DNA of 64,000 bases from DATASD01 sp035478835 (lineage in GTDB: Bacteria > Patescibacteriota > Saccharimonadia > Saccharimonadales > UBA4665), in NCBI GenBank assembly GCA_035478835.1, contig DATIJH010000002.1, positions 124,001-188,000 on the forward strand, written 5' to 3'. Numbering within the stretch: the stretch's first letter is position 1; each line of letters opens with the position of its first letter. The notes under the pieces are model-generated. The model was not told the origin of the DNA. It saw only the letters and a program-made list of their open reading frames with translations, and searched no databases. Shown here one piece after another: positions 26,755-34,960 of this stretch. The position numbers and the translations under genes are program-made.

Positions 26755-27342
26755 CTACGCGGTTGCCGTAACGCGCAAGGGCCGCGAAATCGCAATAGTC
26801 GCCCTCTTTGGGAGCAGACTGCGGAAGTAACTGCGCACTTCGCGCTGAATAGCGTGCACCTCGCCAGGTGTTAGCTGGTAGTCGACTGGCATACCGAGGC
26901 TCGTGAGCGTTTGCTCCAGTTCGACACCGGTGAGCGCGAGCAAATCGGTTACATGCATTTTGGGCAGTTGGCGGCCGATGAGCTGCTGCATGCGGCCCTG
27001 AACGCCGGATTCAAATTGTGGTTTGTGCAAAAATACAACTGGTTTACCGAGTAATATGGCGTACAGAATGCCGCGCGCCATACTGTCGCTTATAAAACCG
27101 TCGTCGTTGCTCACCGTGTAAAAATCGTCGAGGGCGATTGCCTGAAAGTAATCCAGATTGGTTTCGTACGGTGTCCAAAGCGCCGAAACAACGGTTGGCG
27201 CCGCCGATTTTTTGGTAAAAATAAATCCATCACTCAAAGGATGGATAACCTGAATACCGCATTGCTCAAGCTTTGCCTTCACCCGAAAGAGGGAAGAGCG
27301 CTCTGATTGGTACATACCGCTGATTTGTGTCCTACGTGCCAT
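26755..27342 (-). CDS. Nucleoside deoxyribosyltransferase-like protein
   Basis: The 195-residue protein has no close match I recognise. The layout CGIQVIHPLSDGF, then a segment ending DGFISDSMARGILYAILLGK followed by PVVFLHKP, is that of the nucleoside 2-deoxyribosyltransferase/SLOG-like Rossmann fold, where a nucleotide-binding loop precedes GKPV. The usual catalytic glutamate is not evident. It has a GAGGTGG site and a TATAGT box upstream, and converges on uvrA with 2 nt between stops. A similar fold is encoded at 28350, on the other side of a methyltransferase. The function is unknown. Confidence 0.45.
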   Translation of the reverse strand: MARRTQISGMYQSERSSLFRVKAKLEQCGIQVIHPLSDGFIFTKKSAAPTVVSALWTPYETNLDYFQAIALDDFYTVSNDDGFISDSMARGILYAILLGKPVVFLHKPQFESGVQGRMQQLIGRQLPKMHVTDLLALTGVELEQTLTSLGMPVDYQLTPGEVHAIQREVRSYFRSLLPKRATIAISRPLRVTATA

Positions 27343-27462
27343 AAAACCACCTCACTATAAGTACTACTACACATATTATACACACATGATGTAGAACCCG
27401 CAATAGTGAAACATGATAAATAACAAACCCCCTACTGTTAAGGTGTTTTTACGAGTTTCTGA

Positions 27463-28125
27463 TTATTTTTTGAGCAGAACGACGGTTTTTATGTCTTGGA
27501 TAGGGGCATGGCGCTTAATTGAAGCATATTGCAAGACTTCGCTGCCTTCTATGCTGAACGGCGGCAAAAGTGGGTCGAACGCGCGGCTTTCACCGATTTT
27601 TATTGCCCGATTTATGTCTTCTTGGATGGGCTTTGGATTGTCTGGGTCCGAAATGTCGATGCTTTGGCAGGTGTTGGTAACAAGCGCGTACTTAAAGTTG
27701 CAATCGGCGAGGCGCTGTAAGAATAGATCGACTTGGTCGTTTGGCCAGTGCTGCAGCACATCTTTGATAATAATAAGGTCGGCCGGCGGTAAAACACAGG
27801 GGCTGAAATCGCCGCAGGAGAACTGTACGGTCTCGTTGGCATATAGCTTTTTGTTGGTTTCGATCAGAGATGGAACGACGTCAATTCCGATGTAGCGCGC
27901 GCCATCCCAATCAATAAATTTCGAGGATTGCCAGTCGCCGCACCCGAGGTCCAGAACGCTTTTGATCCGGTGCGTCCGGATAAAATGTTCCAGAAATTTG
28001 CGGTATACCGTGGTGTTCTCGGGCAGCGAGCCAGAACCGGAACCGTGGAACCAGTTGTGCTTTCGGTAGATGCCGCTAAAGGCTTTCCCCATGGCGGCGT
28101 CGGTCAGTCGTCGGAATATATCCAT
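27463..28125 (-). CDS. SAM-dependent class I methyltransferase
   Basis: The 220-residue protein has a Rossmann methyltransferase core: motif I VLDLGCGDWQSSKFI, the acidic end of strand 2 YIGIDVVPSLI, CGDFSPC and the DLIIIKDVLQHWPN segment. The substrate is not indicated. Two ATG codons are adjacent; TACACT (28133-28138, minus strand) ends 7 nt before the second at 28125, which favours it. It lies between two deoxyribosyltransferase-like genes. Confidence 0.7.
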   Translation of the reverse strand: MDIFRRLTDAAMGKAFSGIYRKHNWFHGSGSGSLPENTTVYRKFLEHFIRTHRIKSVLDLGCGDWQSSKFIDWDGARYIGIDVVPSLIETNKKLYANETVQFSCGDFSPCVLPPADLIIIKDVLQHWPNDQVDLFLQRLADCNFKYALVTNTCQSIDISDPDNPKPIQEDINRAIKIGESRAFDPLLPPFSIEGSEVLQYASIKRHAPIQDIKTVVLLKK

Positions 28126-28320
28126 CATTTGTAGTGTAATCCTTCTTGTTATTTATGTCAGTTTTATCGGAGCCAATTCGAATATGCCGTTTTTAATAAA
28201 GTCGTTGGCGTATATTAGGTGTATTGATTGGTGGATGTGTGCTAAAATAAGATCGTTAGTCGGCTGATAGCATCTGATATATAGCTTCGGAAAGAACTAA
28301 TCCAACACGATACAGCATAC

Positions 28321-28329
28321 TGCTAAAAT
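28321..28329 (+). promoter_or_regulatory. Extended -10 box upstream of the DRT-RHH gene
   Basis: TGC followed by TAAAAT lies 20 nt before the ATG at 28350. A second TGCTAAAAT occurs about 80 bp upstream near 28240, so two start points are possible. No Shine-Dalgarno site is visible. Confidence 0.4.
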
Positions 28330-28349
28330 TATCAAGCATAACCACATTT

Positions 28350-28940
28350 ATGAAAGTACACTTCCTTACATCACGAGCTAGCTTACTGAACGACATTGAG
28401 TCGTTGCGCAAAATTATCAGCACCGTCAAGGAGGCTGGTCATACGCTGGACGATGACTGGATAGAGGGCGCATATAGCCGCGAGACGGGTAAGGATAGTG
28501 CTGCGAAAACGAGTGCCAATACCAAGGCCGATTGGTCGGCAATCTTTAAAAACAGCATTGAAACGATCGCCAAATCAGACGTAGTTATCGCAGAAACAAG
28601 CAATCCGAGCTTCGCCATCGGTTATCAGGTGGCAGTTGCCGTGCAGCAAAAGAAGCCAGTACTGCTCTTGCGCCACGAAGCGTCCGACATGAACGCCTAT
28701 ATCATGGGCGTCGAGGACGGCTGGACCCAGCACGAGAACTACACCGAAGACACGCTCGTTGGTATTGTCGAGAAATTTATTGCCGATAACGATATTTTAT
28801 CTAAAGATATGCGGTTTAACTTCTTTATCGACCGCAAGATCTATAACTATCTGCGCTGGGCTGCGCTGCGAACGGGCAAGACCAAAGCAGAAATTCTGCG
28901 CGAACTTGTTGAGCGCGAGATCGACCACGAAAACGCATAA
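28350..28940 (+). CDS. Deoxyribosyltransferase-like domain fused to ribbon-helix-helix domain
   Basis: Residues 1-150 follow the nucleoside 2-deoxyribosyltransferase/DNPH1 fold: SDVVIAETSNPSFAIGYQVA then KKPVLLL. In active enzymes the loop reads GYE; here it is GYQ (Q93), so catalysis is doubtful. Residues 153-196 (RFNFFIDRKIYNYLRWAA, then KTKAEILRELVEREI) have the strand-helix-helix pattern of RHH DNA-binding proteins. I infer a transcription factor sensing a nucleoside or nucleotide through an inactive enzyme domain. It stands alone, followed by a bidirectional terminator. Confidence 0.55.
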   Translation: MKVHFLTSRASLLNDIESLRKIISTVKEAGHTLDDDWIEGAYSRETGKDSAAKTSANTKADWSAIFKNSIETIAKSDVVIAETSNPSFAIGYQVAVAVQQKKPVLLLRHEASDMNAYIMGVEDGWTQHENYTEDTLVGIVEKFIADNDILSKDMRFNFFIDRKIYNYLRWAALRTGKTKAEILRELVEREIDHENA

Positions 28941-28960
28941 GCGGCCGGAGCTGACTGCGC

Positions 28961-29004
28961 AAAAAGACTCACGGGCGTTACGATTTACGCGCGGGGGTCT
29001 TTTT
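28961..29004. terminator. Bidirectional terminator
   Basis: aaaaagac (28961-28968) pairs with gtcttttt (28997-29004). The right arm lies inside the 3' end of the convergent DedA gene. Confidence 0.65.
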
Positions 29005-29647
29005 GGTTGGAGGGGTCGCGGTGATTTCGCCAACGGTGAATAGCAGCAAACAGGCGCTCACGCGTTGTTTTGTCGCCAAATAAACGCCATGCCATCGGTC
29101 CAAAACTCGCTACGACCACGACGCCAATAACTGGCAGAATATAGTGGTCGAGGTTTGGAATTTTGCTGCCGAACCAATAACCGATCAGCGTAACACTGGC
29201 CGCCCACACAATGTCGCCGATAGCGTCAAAAAGGAAGAATTGCGGGCGCGGCATTTTGGCAACGCCGGCCAGTGCGGGGGCAAACGTGCGCACAAACGGA
29301 ATAAAGTGCGAAAGCAGCATGGTTTTATTGCCGAAGCGTTTGTAGAACTTTTCGGCGCGCTGTACGTATTCTTGGCGAAAAACGATGCCATCTTTCTTGC
29401 GGAACAGACGCGGTCCAAGTAAACGGCCTACTACGTAACCGGTGTTATCGCCCAAAATAGCCGCAAGGCTGATAATAGAAATGGTTAATGCCAGCGATAA
29501 TTTGCCTTGGGCAGCGAAGACGCCGGCACTTAAAAGCAGCGTGTCGCCAGGGAAAAAGAAACCGATCATCAGGCCGGATTCACCGTACACAAGCGCTGCA
29601 ATGGCAACGAGGCCGCCGCTTTGGAGAAGGTGGTTAATATCGAACAT
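28985..29647 (-). CDS. DedA-family membrane protein
   Basis: The 220-residue integral membrane protein of the SNARE-associated (VTT) family has the markers GESGLMIGFFFPGDTLL, GYVVGRLLGPRLF, and the re-entrant segment SHFIPFVRTFAPALAGVAKM. DedA proteins recycle lipid carriers such as undecaprenyl phosphate and support membrane homeostasis. Length is typical. A TACGAT box about 10 nt before the ATG suggests a leaderless start. Confidence 0.9.
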   Translation of the reverse strand: MFDINHLLQSGGLVAIAALVYGESGLMIGFFFPGDTLLLSAGVFAAQGKLSLALTISIISLAAILGDNTGYVVGRLLGPRLFRKKDGIVFRQEYVQRAEKFYKRFGNKTMLLSHFIPFVRTFAPALAGVAKMPRPQFFLFDAIGDIVWAASVTLIGYWFGSKIPNLDHYILPVIGVVVVASFGPMAWRLFGDKTTRERLFAAIHRWRNHRDPSNQKDPRA

Positions 29648-29772
29648 CTACTTAGGTATCGTAACGTGATTTGCCCCGAGCGTCCAGTGGAAAATCGGGG
29701 TTACCTTCAGCCGGTTCCAAGCTTTTGATGTATAATAAGAGTACTAATGGATGAAACTGCCAGGAGGGTATG

Positions 29773-30492
29773 ATGGACGCATTGAAATTAAAACTGGATC
29801 CGCGCGATGTAACGGGCAAGGCCGTAAAGCACTTGCGCAAGGAAGGGCTTGTGCCTGCAGTTATTCACGACCACGGCAAGGCATCGGTTGTCGTGCAAGC
29901 CGAGTATCAGGATATTTTTCACGCCTACCAAAAGGCCGGCAAACACCACCCAGTCGAGCTGAAGGTGGGCGACAAAACCCACACAGCCCTTATTAAGACG
30001 GCAACGTTTGATCCCAAAAAGAACTCGCTTGCGCACGTCGTGTTTAATGCCGTGAAACGTAACGAAAAGGTTACGGCCGAAGTGCCGGTGCGCCCCAAGT
30101 ACGACGAGGGCAATGATGCTTCGCCAGCCGAGCGCGCCAGCCTCATCGTATTACATAACCTAACAACGGTTGAGGTCGAGGCGACAGCCAAGGACTTGCC
30201 GGATGAACTCCACTTTGACGGTGAAAAACTGGTAGAAGTCGGCGACCATGTCACCGTGGCCGATCTAATTGTACCTGCGGGCGTTACGATCAAGGCTGAC
30301 CCGGCGCAAGCGCTCAGCACCGTGTATGAACCAAGCGCACTGCAGGCCGCGAACGACGCAGCCGGCGGCGATGCCGAGGCCGAAGACCAAGCAGAGGTCC
30401 CGGCCGAGCATGAAAGCACTGCCAAAGAAGGCACCCAAGATGCGGAAAATCAGCCTGGCGGCAAAAAGCAGTTCGAAGCTGCCGGAGAGTAA
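29773..30492 (+). CDS. rplY: 50S ribosomal protein L25/Ctc
   Basis: The 239-residue L25 of the CTC type binds 5S rRNA. The N-terminal L25 domain (DPRDVTGKAVKHLRKEGLVPAVI) is followed by the TL5 C-terminal beta domain (ASLIVLHNLTTVEVEA, DLPDELHFD, GDHVTVADLIVPAGV) and an acidic Ala/Glu tail of about 50 residues. AGGAGG lies 5 nt before the second of two tandem ATGs, which is chosen as start. TATAAT near 29730 gives a leader of about 30 nt. Confidence 0.9.
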   Translation: MDALKLKLDPRDVTGKAVKHLRKEGLVPAVIHDHGKASVVVQAEYQDIFHAYQKAGKHHPVELKVGDKTHTALIKTATFDPKKNSLAHVVFNAVKRNEKVTAEVPVRPKYDEGNDASPAERASLIVLHNLTTVEVEATAKDLPDELHFDGEKLVEVGDHVTVADLIVPAGVTIKADPAQALSTVYEPSALQAANDAAGGDAEAEDQAEVPAEHESTAKEGTQDAENQPGGKKQFEAAGE

Positions 30493-30500
30493 TTCGTACT

Positions 30501-30605
30501 ATGAGCGAGCAGGCGCCGCGCGGTGAGGAAGGGCCAATTGTTGTGCGTACAGCACGTACCATCGGCCGGGCGGCGCTGCTGTTTTTAAAATTGATCGCTA
30601 AATAG
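30501..30605 (+). CDS. Possible 34-residue small protein
   Basis: A short frame between rplY and the DUF2127 gene encodes a basic C-terminal hydrophobic peptide ending AALLFLKLIAK. It has only a distant GGAG site. Its snug fit between two co-directional genes is the main support. Confidence 0.3.
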   Translation: MSEQAPRGEEGPIVVRTARTIGRAALLFLKLIAK

Positions 30606-30618
30606 GAGTTAAAAATAG

Positions 30619-31131
30619 ATGGCGTGGTTCCGTCCGCAAACGCTGCTCGATAAAACGTACGAAATCGGCATCATTATAAAAGGTATTGATGGTGTTGCCG
30701 AGCTAATCGGCGGCATTTTATTGCTGGCCGTTCCGCCAAGCGCCATAAATGACCTGATAGAATGGCTTGCGCAAAGCGAGTTCGGCCACGAACCGCACAG
30801 TTTTGTGACTACTCATATTTTGCAGTACGGACACCACCTTGCCGAAGGACACAACGCATTCGCGGTGGCGTTTTTGTTAACGCATGGCCTCGTTAAAGTG
30901 GTGCTGGTGGCATGTTTGCTGCGCAACAAACTGTGGGCGTATCCGTTCGGCCTTGTAACGCTCGGCCTGTTCATCGCATACCAGTTGTACGAGATGATTG
31001 TTCATCCTACGTTTGGCATGGGCTTTTTGACGGTTCTCGACGCGATTATTATCTGGCTGGTGTGGCGCGAATGGCAGCAGCAAAAGCGCAAGCAGTCGCC
31101 GCAGGCCGCCAAGACGACGGATGCCGCCTAG
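30619..31131 (+). CDS. DUF2127-family membrane protein
   Basis: The 170-residue protein has four hydrophobic helices. The opening TYEIGIIIKGIDGVAELIGG, the central VKVVLVACLLRNKLWAYP and the end LTVLDAIIIWLVWREW match DUF2127, a family of unknown function common in small-genome bacteria. TAGGAG precedes the ATG by 9 nt. Confidence 0.8.
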   Translation: MAWFRPQTLLDKTYEIGIIIKGIDGVAELIGGILLLAVPPSAINDLIEWLAQSEFGHEPHSFVTTHILQYGHHLAEGHNAFAVAFLLTHGLVKVVLVACLLRNKLWAYPFGLVTLGLFIAYQLYEMIVHPTFGMGFLTVLDAIIIWLVWREWQQQKRKQSPQAAKTTDAA

Positions 31132-31162
31132 GGCAGTCTACGGTGGTTTCGGTTTACCCCTA

Positions 31163-32947
31163 TCACTCCTCGATGAAGCCGCCTGATTGGTGCGCCCAAA
31201 GCTTGGCGTAAATGCCTTTTTGGGCGAGCAGGTCCTTGTGACTGCCTTGCTCCACAATGGTGCCGTTCTCGAGCACTACAATGCGGTCCATTTTTTGGAT
31301 GGTGCTTAGGCGGTGGGCAATGACAATAGCGGTACGGTTTTGCATGAGCTTCCAGAGCGCATCTTGGATGAGCACTTCGCTTTCGGAGTCCAGCGCGCTG
31401 GTGGCTTCGTCGAGTACCAGGATTGGCGCGTCTTTTAACAGGGCGCGGGCGATGGCGACGCGCTGGCGCTGGCCGCCGCTTAGTTTGACGCCGCGTTCAC
31501 CAACCAGCGTGTCGTAGCCATCGGGCAGCGTGTTGATGAACTCAGTAGCGTGCGCCTGGCGGGCAGCGGTGACGATTTGTTCTTCGGTTGCACCGGGCCG
31601 GCCGTATGCAATATTTTCGCGGATCGAACGGTGGAACAAGAGCGGTTCTTGAGCCACGTAGCTTATATGACGGCGCAAGTCGTCCTGGGTCAAATGGGCA
31701 ATATTCTGCCCGTCGATGAGGATTTCGCCAGCATCAATGTCGGAAAAGCGCAGCAAAACGCGCGTCAGCGTGGTTTTACCCGAGCCCGAATGTCCGACCA
31801 GCCCGACTTTTTCGCCCGCTTTAATGTTCAGGTTGAGGTTGTGAAACAGGGCGTCCTCGGAACCGGCGTGGGTAAAGTCGACATGCTTGAGCTCAATGGC
31901 GCCGCTGCTAATGCGCGGTTTTTCAGGATGCTGCGGGTCTTTAATGGCGGGCTCGATGCGGAGCACTTCGATCATATCGCTGGCATCGCCGAGCGCACGA
32001 TTGTAGTTACGCAGCGCTCCGTTGCTGAACGTGAAAAGTTGGTTCACGATGCTGGCCGTATAAGTCAGGATCAAGAACATGGTTGCGACGTTGGCGTTAA
32101 AAATCATAACGCTTACCACGGCTAGTGCAAGCGACATGGCCGAGATGCTACCTGTCAGCGTACTAAAGTACATTTGCTGCCGCTGGTGGGCATACATGAG
32201 CCGGTTGAGCTGGGCCCGCGTGCGCGCCGTAGCTTCGGCAAAGCGGCGCCGTTCGTATTTGCCGCCGGCAAAGCTCTTAATGGCCATGACATTGGTGATG
32301 CTGTCGGCGAGATAGCCGGTTTGAGCGCTCTCTGACTCGGCCTGTTCGGCGCTGATGCGGCGGACGTTGCGGGTGACGAACACGGCGCTGACCATATAGA
32401 AGATCGAGAAAGCAATCAGAGCTCCATCGAACAATGGCGCGCGGTGCGCAAGTATAATAGCCACGGTTACGAGGCTCGATATGAGTGGAATGACCTGGTA
32501 CGTGGTTGTGTCGGCAAAACGGATGTAGCTGCCCATGAGCTTGTTGGTTTGCGAGACGAGCGAGCCGCCAAACCGATTGGCATGAAAATCGGCGCTTTGG
32601 TCGAGCAAGTGGCTAAACACCTTTCGCGCGATGCGTTCTTCGACTTTACCTTCGAGCTGCCAGGTTAGCATGTCCACAACGCGCCAGCCAATAAGGCTAC
32701 CGCCCAAAACAAGCGCAGCATACAGGACTAGCTGCGGCCCGAAGCTGGCCCAGACCTGGTGTTGATGGAAATCGCCGTGGGTGAGGCGATTTAATACGTT
32801 TGCTAAAATAAGTGGCGGCAAAAATTGGCCAACGATCACTGTCAGCGGCACGCTAATGGCGGCACCGATAGCATATTTGGGGTGCTCGCGTACCATCGTC
32901 CAATAAAAGGCGAGGGTACGTTTTGTAGTATCTTTGCGTAACGGCAT
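31163..32947 (-). CDS. ABC transporter, fused permease and ATPase
   Basis: The 594-residue half-transporter has six membrane helices (about 25-320; EAA-like loops not distinctive) and an ATPase domain with GHSGSGKTT (Walker A), Q-loop YVAQEPLLF, signature LSGGQRQRVAIARALL, Walker B ILVLDEATSALD and switch histidine in IVIAHRLST. It is an MsbA/MDR-type exporter acting as a dimer; the substrate could be lipid, peptide or drug. GGAGG lies about 10 nt before the ATG. Confidence 0.9.
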   Translation of the reverse strand: MPLRKDTTKRTLAFYWTMVREHPKYAIGAAISVPLTVIVGQFLPPLILANVLNRLTHGDFHQHQVWASFGPQLVLYAALVLGGSLIGWRVVDMLTWQLEGKVEERIARKVFSHLLDQSADFHANRFGGSLVSQTNKLMGSYIRFADTTTYQVIPLISSLVTVAIILAHRAPLFDGALIAFSIFYMVSAVFVTRNVRRISAEQAESESAQTGYLADSITNVMAIKSFAGGKYERRRFAEATARTRAQLNRLMYAHQRQQMYFSTLTGSISAMSLALAVVSVMIFNANVATMFLILTYTASIVNQLFTFSNGALRNYNRALGDASDMIEVLRIEPAIKDPQHPEKPRISSGAIELKHVDFTHAGSEDALFHNLNLNIKAGEKVGLVGHSGSGKTTLTRVLLRFSDIDAGEILIDGQNIAHLTQDDLRRHISYVAQEPLLFHRSIRENIAYGRPGATEEQIVTAARQAHATEFINTLPDGYDTLVGERGVKLSGGQRQRVAIARALLKDAPILVLDEATSALDSESEVLIQDALWKLMQNRTAIVIAHRLSTIQKMDRIVVLENGTIVEQGSHKDLLAQKGIYAKLWAHQSGGFIEE

Positions 32948-33267
32948 AGGCAGAACTCCTCCCTAGGGTTGCCAGAGTTATAGTGATAAATTGTTATTTT
33001 TACGGCTGCTCGTCGATCGCAGCTTGGTTTTTGGTTCGTGGTTGATTAAAGAGTCGCAGAAAGGACGACGCCTGTCACTTGGTCCAAATGCGGGGGTAGT
33101 ATATACATTGTCGGCCCTTTCCTTTAGTTTACCGTACGATTTTAGCATACACGTCAATGGATTGTAAACACCTTATAAAGTGTAATAAATAAAACAACAA
33201 TAAATATAGGGGCTGTTTGTTTTTTGCGTAACCGCCCACAGACTCTATAAATTTCTTGCGTTTCCAC
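32948..33267. other. Gene-free gap between divergent genes
   Basis: About 320 bp, AT-rich toward the right. Apart from a TATAAC box for the exporter and the trhO promoter at its right end I see no gene, RNA or repeat. Confidence 0.6.
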
Positions 33268-33273
33268 TATAAT
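33268..33273 (+). promoter_or_regulatory. -10 box, leaderless start of trhO
   Basis: Consensus TATAAT ends 10 nt before the ATG at 33284 with no Shine-Dalgarno site. Confidence 0.55.
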
Positions 33274-33283
33274 GTAGTGTGAT

Positions 33284-34165
33284 ATGCAGAAAATTTTACT
33301 GTACTACAAATTTGCGCCGCTCTCCGATCCTGAGGCGATCCGGCTTTGGCAAAAAACGTTATGCGAACGCCTGGATCTGCGCGGGCGGATCCTGATTTCT
33401 AGACACGGCCTAAACGGGACGGTCGGCGGCGAGCTCAAAGATTTAAAGGCGTACGCGGCAGCCACCAAGCAGTACCCGGCATTTAAAGACATAGTATTTA
33501 AATGGTCGGACGGGGCGCGCGAAGATTTTCCTAAATTGAGCATAAAAGTTCGGGACGAGATCGTTAGTTTTGGTGCGGGCGAAGAGCTGCAAGTAGACGA
33601 AAACGGCGTGATCGGCGGCGGTACACACCTCAAGCCCGAAGCCGTGCATAAACTGGTTGCCGAGCGGGGGCAGGATGTGGTATTTTTTGACGGCCGCAAC
33701 GCCCACGAAGCGGCAATCGGTCGATTTAAAGATGCGGTTGTGCCAGATACGCGCACTAGCAAAGACTTCATACGTGAGCTCGAAAGCGGCAAGTATGATG
33801 CCATTAAAGATAAGCCGGTAGTCACATATTGTACCGGCGGCATCCGGTGCGAAATTTTGAGCAGCCTCATGAAGAATCGCGGCTTCAAAGAGGTCTACCA
33901 AATGGACGGCGGCATTGTAAAGTACGGCGAAAAATATGGCGACGAAGGCTTGTGGGAAGGCTCGCTCTATGTTTTTGACGGCCGCAAAGATGTTCGTTTC
34001 ACCGATAAGTCGAAAGACATCGGCCGCTGCATCCACTGCAAGGCCCAAACCAGCAATTACGAAAATTGCGCGCGCAAAAACTGCAACCGGCTCGTGCTAA
34101 TTTGCGCTGCCTGTAAACCAACCGAAAAATTCTGCACGGACACTTGTGTGGCAGTAGAGGCGTAA
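33284..34165 (+). CDS. trhO: tRNA uridine(34) hydroxylase, rhodanese family
   Basis: TrhO (YceA) forms 5-hydroxyuridine at the wobble position of tRNAs. The 293-residue protein has the N-terminal acylphosphatase-like domain (LISRHGLNGTVGG), the rhodanese domain with active-site CTGGIRCE (C183, C189) and a C-terminal Cys-rich tail (CIHCKAQ, ENCARKNC, CAACKPTEKFC) that probably binds zinc. Domain order and length fit. The next gene follows after 1 nt. Confidence 0.92.
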   Translation: MQKILLYYKFAPLSDPEAIRLWQKTLCERLDLRGRILISRHGLNGTVGGELKDLKAYAAATKQYPAFKDIVFKWSDGAREDFPKLSIKVRDEIVSFGAGEELQVDENGVIGGGTHLKPEAVHKLVAERGQDVVFFDGRNAHEAAIGRFKDAVVPDTRTSKDFIRELESGKYDAIKDKPVVTYCTGGIRCEILSSLMKNRGFKEVYQMDGGIVKYGEKYGDEGLWEGSLYVFDGRKDVRFTDKSKDIGRCIHCKAQTSNYENCARKNCNRLVLICAACKPTEKFCTDTCVAVEA

Positions 34166-34166
34166 T

Positions 34167-34931
34167 ATGGCTGAAATGATTGCCGAAGAAACTCGCATAG
34201 CGCAGCAAGAGGAGGGCTTACGCCGATTGGCGGAGATGGCGCCCCGAGGATCCTATTTTGCCGCCGATGCGACGCCCGACACGATTTTTGAAGCGATTGG
34301 GCGCTACGAACAAAGTCTTGTGCTGTGCACAGAGGCGCTCGCACGATTACGCCCCGAGGCAGCGATATATGACGAGGTGCGGTACTCAGATTGGGATGAC
34401 TCTAAGAAAGTGCAGGGTACAGATGCTTACCGCGCGTGGCGCGAAGCCGGGGAAGGCACGCCTGGCCAGCGCTATCAAGAGCTGCAAGTAGCGCTGCCGG
34501 TTGGCAAGCAGACCCTGAAGCTTTCTACGAGATATAAGAACACCGATCTGGCGATTCCGCCCGAGGCGGCGCACCACGCCGTACGGCTGAGCCTCGTGCA
34601 ACAGCGTTTAGAGGGCGGCGTAGGGCAGCGCGCGGTCGATCAGCTGCAGAGCATAGACGTATACTACAAACCACAAGGCCAGGCTGCACCATATTACCTT
34701 CAGGGCAGTATGTATACGCCAAACGTGCCAGGATCCGAGGCGCTGCAGTATGACAGCAATTATGTTTTTAATGAAGGCGACACGAGAGCTTACCGCTATC
34801 CCGGCATGCTGGCGCAGCATTCAGTAGTCGCCTCAAGGGCGTATTCTTCTCACGGATTTGTTGGCCTTGCCGCGCACCAATTATGGGATATGAGCCTACG
34901 GCTATGTTTGGCCGCAGAATTGCTGGTCTAA
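34167..34931 (+). CDS. Unknown soluble protein
   Basis: The 254-residue protein is not recognised. It has no signal or membrane segment. It is acidic at the N-terminus and contains a middle segment KQTLKLSTRYKNTDLAIP and a YYKPQGQAAPYY stretch, suggesting mixed alpha/beta structure. GAGG lies 6 nt before the ATG; it directly follows trhO and should be co-transcribed with it. Its 3' end overlaps the uvrC promoter region. Confidence 0.55.
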   Translation: MAEMIAEETRIAQQEEGLRRLAEMAPRGSYFAADATPDTIFEAIGRYEQSLVLCTEALARLRPEAAIYDEVRYSDWDDSKKVQGTDAYRAWREAGEGTPGQRYQELQVALPVGKQTLKLSTRYKNTDLAIPPEAAHHAVRLSLVQQRLEGGVGQRAVDQLQSIDVYYKPQGQAAPYYLQGSMYTPNVPGSEALQYDSNYVFNEGDTRAYRYPGMLAQHSVVASRAYSSHGFVGLAAHQLWDMSLRLCLAAELLV

Positions 34932-34944
34932 GCAAGCCGGCTGA

Positions 34945-34950
34945 TACAAT
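34945..34950 (+). promoter_or_regulatory. -10 box, leaderless start of uvrC
   Basis: TACAAT ends 10 nt before the ATG at 34961. It supports this start over an in-frame ATG at 34883 that would overlap the upstream gene. Confidence 0.5.
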
Positions 34951-34960
34951 AACAACTGAG

